Positions 15,572-23,316 of a stretch of 26,053 bases of DNA are shown here, piece after piece; positions within the stretch are counted from its first letter, which is position 1; the number at the start of each line of letters is the position of its first letter. Origin of the DNA: Calditrichota bacterium (lineage in GTDB: Bacteria; Calditrichota; Calditrichia; RBG-13-44-9; J075); contig RFIL01000181.1 of assembly GCA_003695285.1 (NCBI GenBank), forward strand, positions 1-26,053. Direction: 5' to 3'. The translations under genes were made by a program, and so were the position numbers. The notes below the pieces were generated by a model, which saw only the letters and a program-made list of their open reading frames with translations, was not told the origin of the DNA and searched no databases.

Positions 15572-16820
15572 TGCCCATTTCCCAGGAATCCAGATATTTT
15601 TCCTGCTCTTCCGTTAAGGTATCAATTTCGATTCCCATGGTTTGTAATTTCAATCGGGAGATATAATCTTCGATCTCGTGGGGCACATCATAGACATTGG
15701 GTTCCAGTTTATGCTTTAAAGCATATTCAGTACATAGTGCCTGAGTGGCAAAACTCATATCCATAACGCTGGCTGGATGTCCCTCAGCAGCAGCAAGGTT
15801 GATTAACCGACCCTCACCTAACAAGAATAATTTCCGCCCGTCGGACATCTGATATTCATCGACAAACTCCCGGACGCCTTTTCTTACCGCCGTTGCCATC
15901 TCTTCCAATGCGGGTATATCAATTTCCACATTAAAATGACCGGAATTAGCAATCAACGCCCCATCCTTCATCTTTTCAAAATGTTCTTTTCGTAATACAT
16001 GGATATCCCCGGTCAGGGTAACAAAGAGATCCCCCTCTCCAGCCGCTTTACTCATGGGCAATACTCTAAATCCATCCATGGCGGCTTCCAGCGCTTTGAT
16101 GGGATCTACTTCAGTAACGATAACGTTTGCTCCCATTCCTCGCATTCTCACCGCTACACCTCTGCCACACCAGCCATACCCTGCAACAACCACGGTTTTG
16201 CCAGCTAATAGAATATCCGTAGCCCGTATGATCCCATCCACAGTGGATTGACCGGTTCCATATCGGTTATCAAAAAGATGTTTGGTGGTGGCATCGTTCA
16301 CGGCAAACACCGGTAATTTAAGCGCATTATCCCGATGCATTGCCCGTAATCGAATAACCCCGGTGGTTGTTTCTTCCATAGAGGCGTAAATCTGACTGCA
16401 TTTTTCAGGATATTCTTTGTGAAGAACGGAGATTAAATCTGCTCCATCATCCATTGTGATCACCGGGTCGTGTTGTAAACAGGCATGAATGTGCTGATAA
16501 TAGGTATCATGATCTTCACCTTTAATCGCAAACACCGGAATCTGGTATTCGTGTACCAACGCTGCCGCTACATCGTCCTGAGTACTCAATGGATTGGAAG
16601 CGCAGAGAACCAGATCTGCTCCGCCAGCGACCAGAGTGCGGGCTAAATTGGCAGTCTCGGCAGTGATGTGTAAACAGGCCGCCATCTTCTTTCCTGCCAG
16701 GGGTTTTTCAACTTCAAATCGTTTGCGTATTTCTCTTAATACCGGCATATCATTATCAGCCCACTCGATACGTTTTCTGCCTGCCGGTGCAAGTGCTGCA
16801 TCTTTAATGTCATATTTCAT
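15567..16820 (-). CDS. ahcY: S-adenosylhomocysteine hydrolase (adenosylhomocysteinase), short form
   Basis: Reversibly splits S-adenosylhomocysteine to adenosine and homocysteine, clearing the product of methyltransferases; NAD-dependent, cytosolic. Seen: HITAETA (51-57), the EETTTG segment (149-154), the NDATTKHLFDNRYGTGQS catalytic/NAD region (175-192), and the Rossmann motif GYGWCGRG (214-221). At 417 residues it is the short form: it ends at EKYLDSWEMGT and lacks the C-terminal extension ending in Tyr-Arg-Tyr found in many bacterial and eukaryotic enzymes, as is known for archaeal and Thermotoga-type enzymes. ATG 16820 follows AAGGAG closely; the in-frame extension to 16880 has no ribosome-binding site. 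No methionine-cycle gene adjoins it, but the window does encode a DNA methyltransferase. Confidence 0.97.
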   Translation of the reverse strand: MKYDIKDAALAPAGRKRIEWADNDMPVLREIRKRFEVEKPLAGKKMAACLHITAETANLARTLVAGGADLVLCASNPLSTQDDVAAALVHEYQIPVFAIKGEDHDTYYQHIHACLQHDPVITMDDGADLISVLHKEYPEKCSQIYASMEETTTGVIRLRAMHRDNALKLPVFAVNDATTKHLFDNRYGTGQSTVDGIIRATDILLAGKTVVVAGYGWCGRGVAVRMRGMGANVIVTEVDPIKALEAAMDGFRVLPMSKAAGEGDLFVTLTGDIHVLRKEHFEKMKDGALIANSGHFNVEIDIPALEEMATAVRKGVREFVDEYQMSDGRKLFLLGEGRLINLAAAEGHPASVMDMSFATQALCTEYALKHKLEPNVYDVPHEIEDYISRLKLQTMGIEIDTLTEEQEKYLDSWEMGT

Positions 16821-16838
16821 TGGTAACTCCTTCTTCAA

Positions 16839-16868
16839 ATTATGATTATTATTGTGATCAATTTTCAA
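16839..16868 (-). promoter_or_regulatory. ahcY: Possible promoter of ahcY
   Basis: Read on the minus strand: TTGAAA (16868-16863), 18-base spacer, CATAAT (16844-16839). Transcription would begin close to the ribosome-binding site, leaving a very short leader and no room for an AdoHcy riboswitch. Confidence 0.28.
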
Positions 16869-17249
16869 ATATAACCTCAAAAATAGTTTTTAAATGAGAG
16901 ATAAACTATTATTTTTTTATTTAATCGACAGTTTTAATCCCTTCTCTACCGAAACAGAAAAATGGTGAAATAGTCGCATCTGGAAAACTGAAATATTTCC
17001 CTGAGTAATTGGTGACATTAATCATTTCAGTTTAAAGGAAATGATGGCATTTTTTATACAGGTTTATTGGTATTAGGTGGTTTGAAAATATACAAAATCA
17101 ATAAAAATTGATTTTTATATAGGTGATAATCTCGTTAGATTGTGAGTTGAATAAAGAGTTTTTTTGAGAATTTAGACGTGATTTCTTTCACTTCACATAA
17201 TGATGAGTTTTTTAAATTAGTTACTTATTGATTAAGAATAAAATATATT

Positions 17250-17278
17250 TTGACGACAATTTGTAACAACTGCATACT
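17250..17278 (+). promoter_or_regulatory. Possible promoter for the CsgG/TPR gene
   Basis: TTGACG at 17250-17255 and CATACT at 17273-17278 with a 17-base spacer, about 48 bases upstream of the start codon. The -10 match is only partial. Confidence 0.25.
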
Positions 17279-17325
17279 TAATTTGACTGGACCAATTGTC
17301 TGGGGAAAAGTTAATCAGGATACAT

Positions 17326-19197
17326 ATGAGTAGTTACCTAAAAGGGGTTTACAGTTTATTACTACTTCTTGTTTTATATGTTGTAGTGCCGTTAGGGAAT
17401 TTATACCCTCAGAGCCAGCGGGTAATTGGAATTATACCGTTTAGTAATGAGGGTAATGCTCGTTATCAATGGCTAACCCGTGGCATTGAATACCTGTTCT
17501 ACGAAAAACTCGGCGGAATTCAAACCGTTACGGTTTATGAACGAGAAACACTTCAGAGGATATTAAATAAACTTCAGGTTAAAAACTCCCAACAGCTCTC
17601 ACCGCGCAAAGCGTTTTCCATTGGAAAAGCCAGCGGGATTGAAGTACTCCTTAGTGGTTCTTATAAAGTAGAAAGAAACAAACTTCAAATCGATTTTCGT
17701 CTGGTTAGTACCTATACAGGTTCACCGATTTATACCCAGAAGTTTTTCATGCCGCTGGACCAGCTATTTCAGATTTCTGAAAAAATGATTGAAAAAAGCT
17801 TTGCGGTTATGACAATACCATTGTCAAAGAATGACCTTCTCCACATCAGAGATGTACCAACTACTTCCATTGATGCTTTCGAAGCCTTCTGTAAAGCGTA
17901 TGTGGAAGTTGATAAAGAATCGCCCATGGAAGTTATCGCCGGGTATTTTCAAAAAGCTATTCAGAAAGATCCCCAATTTCGGGATGCTCGCTACAACCTG
18001 GGAGTGATATATTATAACTTCCGTTTCTATGAAAAAGCTTTTCAAGAATTTGAAAAGGTGATCCAGCAAGATCCTCAGTATTTTAAACCCTATTTCGGGA
18101 AGGGTGTCATTTATTATTTGAAAAGGGATTATTCGGCTTCCTTAAAGGAATTAAAAACAGCCATCGACTTGAATCCCCTGTATGATCGAAGTTATTATTA
18201 TCTGGGTATTGTCTATAGCCGGATGGATTCCCTGAAAAAGAGTATCCAGGCATTTCAACGGGCCATTGATATCAACCCGAATTATGCGCCCACTTATTAT
18301 CATCTGGGTCTATCAGAAATGAAACGGGGCTGGTATAAACAAGCGATTCAATCATTAAAAAAAGCGACTCAATTAGATAACCAATTTTATCAGGCTAATA
18401 ATGCCTTAGGTGAAGCCTATTATGCCTTAAACCTTTTTGAAGAAGCTATCATTGAATTTAATAAAGCCATATCTCTAAAGCCGAATTTTGCTACTGCGTA
18501 TTTTAACCTTGGGAATGCAATTTATAAGAAAGGGGCTTTGGAAGAAATCGTTGATGCATTCTGGGCTCTTATTGAAGTGCAATATGTTCCACCTCCTGGC
18601 ACTAATGGCACTCATACCACTGCAATTTCAGATTTAAAAAGATTGCGCGACAAATCCCGGATTGGGGACCCCAATGAGGTGTTGCGCAGGATGGTGAAAG
18701 CTTATAGAACCGCATTGAAATATGATAATCGCTTTTACGAAGCCAGTTATAACCTGGCCCTGGCCTATGAGCATTTAAATAAACCAGATAGTGCCATTTA
18801 TTATTACAAAATGGCGATATCCCTGAAGGATAACCTGGCCCAGGCCCATATGCGTTTGGGTAAAATCTATGAATCCCGAAAGGAATATGACCTGGCTCTG
18901 CAAGAATTCCGCAAAGTAGTAGAAATAGAACCCGAGTATTTCTCCAGTAACCCCAAATTGGGCGAACCCTATCGATACATCAATATTGTGGAAAGTGTTT
19001 TAAATGAATATCTAAAGAAGCTGGAACAATCCCCCAGGGACCCGAAGATTTTAGCGACCATTGCACGAATTTATTTGAGTTTAGGGCGATTGGGTCAGGC
19101 AGAGCAATACTATACTCAGGTGGTTGAATTGCAACCAGATGATTACCTTGCCAGGAAAAAACTTAGAGAAATCCGACGTAGAATGAAGAAAATGTAA
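17326..19197 (+). CDS. Exported CsgG/TolB-N-like protein with long TPR array
   Basis: Protein of 623 residues. The start is ATG 17326 behind CAGGA; an in-frame TTG at 17296 is less likely. A signal peptide or anchor (~1-30) is followed by a CsgG/FlgO-like alpha/beta domain (~32-180) opening with VIGIIPFSNEG and containing VYERETLQRIL and GIEVLLSGSY, features of the domain found in outer-membrane-associated CsgG-type proteins. About ten TPR units follow from ~200 to the C-terminus, interrupted near 410-460 by an insertion rich in Pro, Gly and Thr (VPPPGTNGTHTT). Such fusions are typically periplasmic assembly or sensing scaffolds; the partner is unknown. It stands alone downstream of a long regulatory gap. 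Confidence 0.82.
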   Translation: MSSYLKGVYSLLLLLVLYVVVPLGNLYPQSQRVIGIIPFSNEGNARYQWLTRGIEYLFYEKLGGIQTVTVYERETLQRILNKLQVKNSQQLSPRKAFSIGKASGIEVLLSGSYKVERNKLQIDFRLVSTYTGSPIYTQKFFMPLDQLFQISEKMIEKSFAVMTIPLSKNDLLHIRDVPTTSIDAFEAFCKAYVEVDKESPMEVIAGYFQKAIQKDPQFRDARYNLGVIYYNFRFYEKAFQEFEKVIQQDPQYFKPYFGKGVIYYLKRDYSASLKELKTAIDLNPLYDRSYYYLGIVYSRMDSLKKSIQAFQRAIDINPNYAPTYYHLGLSEMKRGWYKQAIQSLKKATQLDNQFYQANNALGEAYYALNLFEEAIIEFNKAISLKPNFATAYFNLGNAIYKKGALEEIVDAFWALIEVQYVPPPGTNGTHTTAISDLKRLRDKSRIGDPNEVLRRMVKAYRTALKYDNRFYEASYNLALAYEHLNKPDSAIYYYKMAISLKDNLAQAHMRLGKIYESRKEYDLALQEFRKVVEIEPEYFSSNPKLGEPYRYINIVESVLNEYLKKLEQSPRDPKILATIARIYLSLGRLGQAEQYYTQVVELQPDDYLARKKLREIRRRMKKM

Positions 19198-19309
19198 TCT
19201 TCTCCGCATCAGTATCCCTCATATTATCCCGATAAGTATCCCAATGACAAATTTCCTTGATTAAGCTTTTCTAATACTCACCTTAATGTGATCATCCTCA
19301 ATGAAAACA

Positions 19310-19317
19310 GGGGGGGG
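19310..19317 (+). repeat. G8 homopolymer in a non-coding gap
   Basis: Eight consecutive G followed by six T, between the CsgG/TPR gene and the next gene. The flanks (AAAAC and GTTTT) allow only a weak 5-bp stem, so this is at best a poor terminator; the run itself is prone to slippage. Confidence 0.5.
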
Positions 19318-19417
19318 TTTTTTGTTCATTTAGTCTTACACATGTTTGTTGTGTAATTATTTTAATTGGTATGTGGTGGTAAGTATTAATTTTTTTATTT
19401 AATGGCTGGTGGTATAA

Positions 19418-19810
19418 ATGGATTTTGATGATTACGGACTTTACGAAATTCGTAATGTCCGTCAGGATAATAGCGGTTATCGACTTCGCTGGTTCTCGTC
19501 CCTGGATTCAGATTTATACATCTGGGAAGACCCCGACAGTGAGGAGATAACACGATTTCAATTTTATTTTAATAAGAGAACCGAAGAGCAGATGATTGAA
19601 TGGGATAAAGCCAGTGGTATCTCATTTGCTCGAGTAGAGGAGTTTCAGGGTGCTTTTAAAGGTTCACCCACTCTCCAGGAATGTGATCCTGTGAACCTGA
19701 ACGAGGCACAGGAACTATTTCTACGGGAATCCGAAGAAGTAGAGGAGCGCATTAAAGACTTTGTACTCTACATTCTGAAAAGTTATCTCTATAAAACCAA
19801 TTCTGCCTGA
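19418..19810 (+). CDS. Small acidic protein, unrecognised
   Basis: One hundred and thirty residues, soluble, strongly acidic at both ends, with no signal peptide or membrane helix. The first half looks beta-rich (YRLRWFSSLDSDLYIWED, then FQFYFNK), the second half helical (LNEAQELFLRESEEVEERIKDFVLYILKSYL). A GGTGG lies 5 bases upstream of the ATG. It stands between the TPR gene and the convergent kinase gene. I do not recognise a family; coding is supported by length, start context and amino-acid composition. Confidence 0.65.
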   Translation: MDFDDYGLYEIRNVRQDNSGYRLRWFSSLDSDLYIWEDPDSEEITRFQFYFNKRTEEQMIEWDKASGISFARVEEFQGAFKGSPTLQECDPVNLNEAQELFLRESEEVEERIKDFVLYILKSYLYKTNSA

Positions 19811-19821
19811 ATAATAGTAGC

Positions 19822-19850
19822 AAACTGAAGAAAACACCGCTTCACAGTTT
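19822..19850. terminator. Weak hairpin between convergent genes
   Basis: AAACTGAAG (19822-19830) can pair with CTT-CA-CAGTTT (19840-19850) with a two-base bulge and a 9-base loop. It overlaps the end of the kinase gene. The T-run that follows on the plus strand is short. Confidence 0.22.
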
Positions 19851-20861
19851 CTTGAGGAGAGAGTCCCACCGAGGAGCGATGTTATGAAATTCACGGTAGG
19901 AATGCATCAGATGCAATGCCATTTCAATGGCTGGCTTGATGTATGGGGTATAATGAGCGTTATTAAAGCGTAGATGATTATAGGCAAAAGCCCCGGCATC
20001 GTGAAGCTTCCTTTGGATAACTGTGAAATCCACTATTTTTCGATAATATTCCCAATCCCATTGGATATTTAATTCAATCAAAAAAGAAAAATATTCCTTA
20101 ATTAAAGTGTTCCGCAGGTTCTCGGGGATGTGAATGTAGGAATCCCAGAGAAATGAGACCAGATCATAAATCGGTGTGCCGTGACGTGCATCTTGAAAAT
20201 CGATCACATAAAAGTTGTATGATTCTCCAATGGTTTCAATAAATAAATTGCTACTCTGAAAATCTCGATGAACAAAAATGGGATAATCTATATCGAGAAA
20301 ATGACTTATTATCTCTGCCAGTTCTCGAGTATAATCCTGTGGATTCTCAACCTTGAGATATTGTTTTAACAACTGTTCACTAACATGAAAATTGAACTCA
20401 TACAAATATTTGTTAATATCAAATTTTCGTTGAAACGCCGGACAATGTTGTTCAAACGTACATCTGGCTTGTAGCTCTTTTAAAAAATTGAAGAGTTCTA
20501 GCAAAGCGTTTTCCAGATGTTCTGGATGCGTCTCCAGGTATTGATTTAATAAAGGATGAATTAAATATTCCTGAAAGATCCAGCCGTGGGAGAGTTCCAT
20601 TTCAAAAAGGCGTGGTGTCTTTATTCCATGCCGCCTTAGATAGTAATCAATATTCATGTAGTCTTCCATGACGGTCCGTTCATTGAGGGGGACAGTCATC
20701 AAGACTACCTTTGAACGCCCGAAATACGATGGGGTGTTGAATTCAATAAGATAATACTTACGGGAGGAAGCGCCACCGTTTAGCCGGGTCAACTCGAAAT
20801 TCTCTGTTCGAAAAAAATCCCGGAGTTGCTGAATTAATTGTTTATTTTCTGTATTGTTCAT
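19842..20861 (-). CDS. AmgK-like phosphotransferase (aminoglycoside phosphotransferase fold)
   Basis: Small-molecule kinase of 339 residues with the APH fold. Catalytic loop HRDFQSSN at 198-205 (Asp200) and metal-binding IDFQDARHGTPIYDLVSFL at 220-238 (Asp221) are intact; GGASSRKYY at 29-37 fits the N-lobe nucleotide loop. The IDFQDARxGxxxYDL signature is what one sees in AmgK, the anomeric MurNAc/GlcNAc kinase of peptidoglycan recycling, and in related APH-type sugar kinases. No MurU nucleotidyltransferase adjoins it, so AmgK function is unproven. It begins 17 bases after the GNAT gene and is the last gene of the TRAP operon. Confidence 0.82.
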   Translation of the reverse strand: MNNTENKQLIQQLRDFFRTENFELTRLNGGASSRKYYLIEFNTPSYFGRSKVVLMTVPLNERTVMEDYMNIDYYLRRHGIKTPRLFEMELSHGWIFQEYLIHPLLNQYLETHPEHLENALLELFNFLKELQARCTFEQHCPAFQRKFDINKYLYEFNFHVSEQLLKQYLKVENPQDYTRELAEIISHFLDIDYPIFVHRDFQSSNLFIETIGESYNFYVIDFQDARHGTPIYDLVSFLWDSYIHIPENLRNTLIKEYFSFLIELNIQWDWEYYRKIVDFTVIQRKLHDAGAFAYNHLRFNNAHYTPYIKPAIEMALHLMHSYREFHNIAPRWDSLLKKL

Positions 20862-20878
20862 GTGCTGGATAAATTCAG

Positions 20879-21385
20879 TTATAAGGTATCTTTTAAAGTT
20901 TCCATTGTTTCACGATTTAAGCGGTATGTCGTCCACTCGTTCATCGGAAAAGCACCCAGTGACTGGTAAAACTCAATTGCCGGGGTATTCCAATTTAAAA
21001 CCGCCCATTCCATCCGATTACAATCTTTCTCTATAGCGATCTGAACCAGTTTCTTTAACAATTGTTTTCCAATTCCCTTTCCCCGAAAGACGGGTTTGAC
21101 GTATATATCCTCAAGATACAATGAAGGTCTCCCTTCGAAAGTAGAGAATGTAAAAAAATATAATGCAAAGCCCACAGGTGTACCTTCATCTGTTTCCACA
21201 AGGAGAGCATTAAAATAGGAAGGGGTACCAAAACCAAAGGATAAAAAATCGTTCTCAGTTGCTTTTACTTCATCCAGCAATTTTTCATATTCAGCCAGCT
21301 CTTTGACCAATGTAAATAGTGTTTTTACATCTTTTTCCGTGGCTTTGCGAATGGTAAATGGATAATGGTCTTTCTTTTGACTCAT
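20879..21385 (-). CDS. GNAT N-acetyltransferase, spermidine/thialysine-type
   Basis: Transfers acetyl from acetyl-CoA to an amine; 168 residues. The CoA loop is RGKGIG at 101-106 after LYLEDIYVKPVF, and the C-terminal part EWAVLNWNTPAIEFYQSLGA (127-146) followed by EWTTYRL is the pattern of the diamine/spermidine and thialysine acetyltransferase group, together with YEKLLDEV near the N-terminus. The actual amine cannot be told from sequence. AGGAG precedes the ATG. It is placed 33 bases after dctM and 17 before the kinase, within the TRAP operon. Confidence 0.88.
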   Translation of the reverse strand: MSQKKDHYPFTIRKATEKDVKTLFTLVKELAEYEKLLDEVKATENDFLSFGFGTPSYFNALLVETDEGTPVGFALYFFTFSTFEGRPSLYLEDIYVKPVFRGKGIGKQLLKKLVQIAIEKDCNRMEWAVLNWNTPAIEFYQSLGAFPMNEWTTYRLNRETMETLKDTL

Positions 21386-21418
21386 CGAATCTCCTGTGGT
21401 TTAAATGTGTTTTTCATA

Positions 21419-22711
21419 TTAGCGCAAGACGGGAGTTGGTGCAAAAATTTTTACTAACCACAAACTCAGATCAGGGATATAGGTAATTAGAATCAATCCA
21501 ATGAGCATGATAACCAGAAAAGGGAGTGAAGCGATATATAATTTTACAATTGGTTTGTTAAAGCGAAAACTGGCTATAAAAAGATTCATCCCTACCGGTG
21601 GGGTGGTATATCCGATACCAAGATTAGCCAAAAAGATAATTCCCAGGTGAACCGGATCAACTCCAAAATTTTGGGCGATTGGGATAATTAACGGCACCAC
21701 CACCAGGATAGCCGAAAAAATATCCAGCAGTGCACCCACCACCAACAAAAATAAGTTAAGAGTTATAAGAAACCAGATTTTACTGGTGATAAATACACTC
21801 ATGGCATTTAAAATTTTCATCGGAATTTCAGCATCAATCATATAATTTGCCATACCCAGAGCAGCACCAAGGATCACCAGTATACCACCCACCAATACCA
21901 TACTTTCTCGCATAACATGAGGCAATTTTTTGCGAATGTCTATATCACGATATACCAACACTTCTACCACCAGAACATAAAAGGCTGTCACGGCTGCGGC
22001 TTCTGTTGCAGTAATATAGCCTCCATAAATCCCGAATAGTATAATAAACGGTAGCGGAATTTCCCATAAGGATTCTCTTATGGCTGTAAGTGCATTTTTT
22101 ACCGAGAATGGAGTTGTGGGTAATTGTTTATCTTTGACATACCAAATACTATATAATGAGAGTAAGAAAACCATCAGTAAGCCCGGGATGATTCCGGCAA
22201 TGAAAAGTTGTTCGATACTTACTTCACTGATTAGGCCGTAGACGATTACCGGTAAACTCGGCGGAAAAAGCATCCCGAGATTGCCGGAAGAAGTTAACAT
22301 TCCGAGGGTAAATTTCTCAGGATATTTTTCCTTAATCAGAATGGGATACAACAAACCTCCGAGCGCAATGATGGTCACACCTGAGGCGCCAGTGAAAGCA
22401 GTAAAGACCGCACATGAGACCAGCGCAACAATGGAAACCCCACCCGGAATCCATCCAAATAAGGCCCTGGAAAGATTGATCAGACGACGGGGTGCATTAC
22501 TTTCAGCCAGGAGATACCCGGCAAAAGTAAATAATGGGATAGCCAGTAAGATAGGTTGGCTGGTCAGTCGATTGAGTTCTATAATAACGACTGAGATGTC
22601 TATATCAGCAAAATAAAAGGCTAATAAAGCGATTGAACTGATAATTGCAAATAATGGGGTCCCCAATAATGCCAGAAGGAGTAATAAAATGCCAAAGAGT
22701 ATTGTTGTCAT
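21419..22711 (-). CDS. TRAP transporter large permease (DctM/TatM)
   Basis: Ion-coupled secondary transporter subunit of 430 residues, made almost entirely of hydrophobic helices (about 12), inner membrane. Seen are family landmarks: AIPLFTFAGYLL near residue 57, FTAFTGASGVTIIALGGLLYP (~108-128), FPPSLPVIVYGL, and toward the C-terminus NLGIGYTTPPVGMNLFIAS. It forms the transport channel with the small permease and receives substrate from the binding protein. The 65-base gap to the dctQ gene is the largest inside this operon and the ribosome-binding site is weak (GAGAGC). Confidence 0.95.
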   Translation of the reverse strand: MTTILFGILLLLLALLGTPLFAIISSIALLAFYFADIDISVVIIELNRLTSQPILLAIPLFTFAGYLLAESNAPRRLINLSRALFGWIPGGVSIVALVSCAVFTAFTGASGVTIIALGGLLYPILIKEKYPEKFTLGMLTSSGNLGMLFPPSLPVIVYGLISEVSIEQLFIAGIIPGLLMVFLLSLYSIWYVKDKQLPTTPFSVKNALTAIRESLWEIPLPFIILFGIYGGYITATEAAAVTAFYVLVVEVLVYRDIDIRKKLPHVMRESMVLVGGILVILGAALGMANYMIDAEIPMKILNAMSVFITSKIWFLITLNLFLLVVGALLDIFSAILVVVPLIIPIAQNFGVDPVHLGIIFLANLGIGYTTPPVGMNLFIASFRFNKPIVKLYIASLPFLVIMLIGLILITYIPDLSLWLVKIFAPTPVLR

Positions 22712-22776
22712 CGATTCAGCTCTCGAACATCTATTTTAAGTTCCACACGATTTTCCATCTGTCTCAATAGTTATCA

Positions 22777-23304
22777 CTAATCTTCAGTGATATCCATGGG
22801 AAGGATAACCCGTTCTTTCATTTCTCCCCAGAAAAGAATGCGTTCCAAAATTTTTAAAAGATAGCGAAAAGCAATTAAAGCAAATCCTAAAGGAATGATG
22901 AGCTTTAGAGACCAGGAAGGCACCTCTTCAAACAGCGTGGTACCGGCTTCAATCTCATACTGTAAAAATACATACGAAGCTTTCGTTAATACCAGACAAA
23001 CTCCCATTGTAACAAAATCTGTAAGTAAATGAAAATAAGGCTGAATTGATTTAGGAAAGTAGCGGGTAAGTATATCTATATTAATGTGTTTCTCATCGCG
23101 GGTGGCCAATGATGCCCCGACAAATCCGACCCAGAGTACCAGATGGCGAAGAAAAATATCTCCCCATAGAATACCGGTGGAAAAGAGATTTCTTAAAAGG
23201 ACCTGTAGAAATGCCATCAACACCATTGCCGTAAGAATAATGACGATTAACCCCAGTTCAATTGTGGCTAATCCATGATCGATTTTTTTTAAGATTTCTC
23301 GCAT
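22777..23304 (-). CDS. TRAP transporter small permease (DctQ/TatQ)
   Basis: Four-helix inner-membrane subunit of about 175 residues that pairs with the large permease. Hydrophobic helices fall near residues 13-35, 48-65, 85-107 and 128-148. The segment LRHLVLWVGFVGASLATRDEKHINID (~50-75) is the usual DctQ signature with the conserved W and the ATRDEKHI motif. ATG 23304 is preferred; a GTG two codons earlier (23310) is an alternative and neither has a strong ribosome-binding site, which suggests coupling to the binding-protein gene that stops 12 bases upstream. Confidence 0.93.
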   Translation of the reverse strand: MREILKKIDHGLATIELGLIVIILTAMVLMAFLQVLLRNLFSTGILWGDIFLRHLVLWVGFVGASLATRDEKHINIDILTRYFPKSIQPYFHLLTDFVTMGVCLVLTKASYVFLQYEIEAGTTLFEEVPSWSLKLIIPLGFALIAFRYLLKILERILFWGEMKERVILPMDITED

Positions 23305-23316
23305 ATTCACGTATTA

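Larger units (their letters stand above)
16821..17325. other. 505-base AT-rich divergent intergenic region
   Basis: Separates ahcY (leftward) from the CsgG/TPR gene (rightward). It holds no gene I can support. Contents: a possible ahcY promoter; a 10-bp perfect inverted repeat AAACTGAAAT / ATTTCAGTTT at 16985-16994 and 17024-17033; a tiny ORF of 11 codons at 17041 behind AAAGGA; and a possible rightward promoter (TTGACG 17250-17255, 17-base spacer, CATACT 17273-17278) for the downstream gene. Confidence 0.5.

Noticed and set aside
16821..17325. An S-adenosylhomocysteine riboswitch ahead of ahcY
   Set aside because: The best promoter candidate leaves almost no leader and I could not find the conserved core or paired elements by eye.
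22281..22616. A 111-codon reading frame on the plus strand inside dctM
   Set aside because: It is antisense to conserved TRAP permease motifs and lacks hydrophobic or domain structure of its own.
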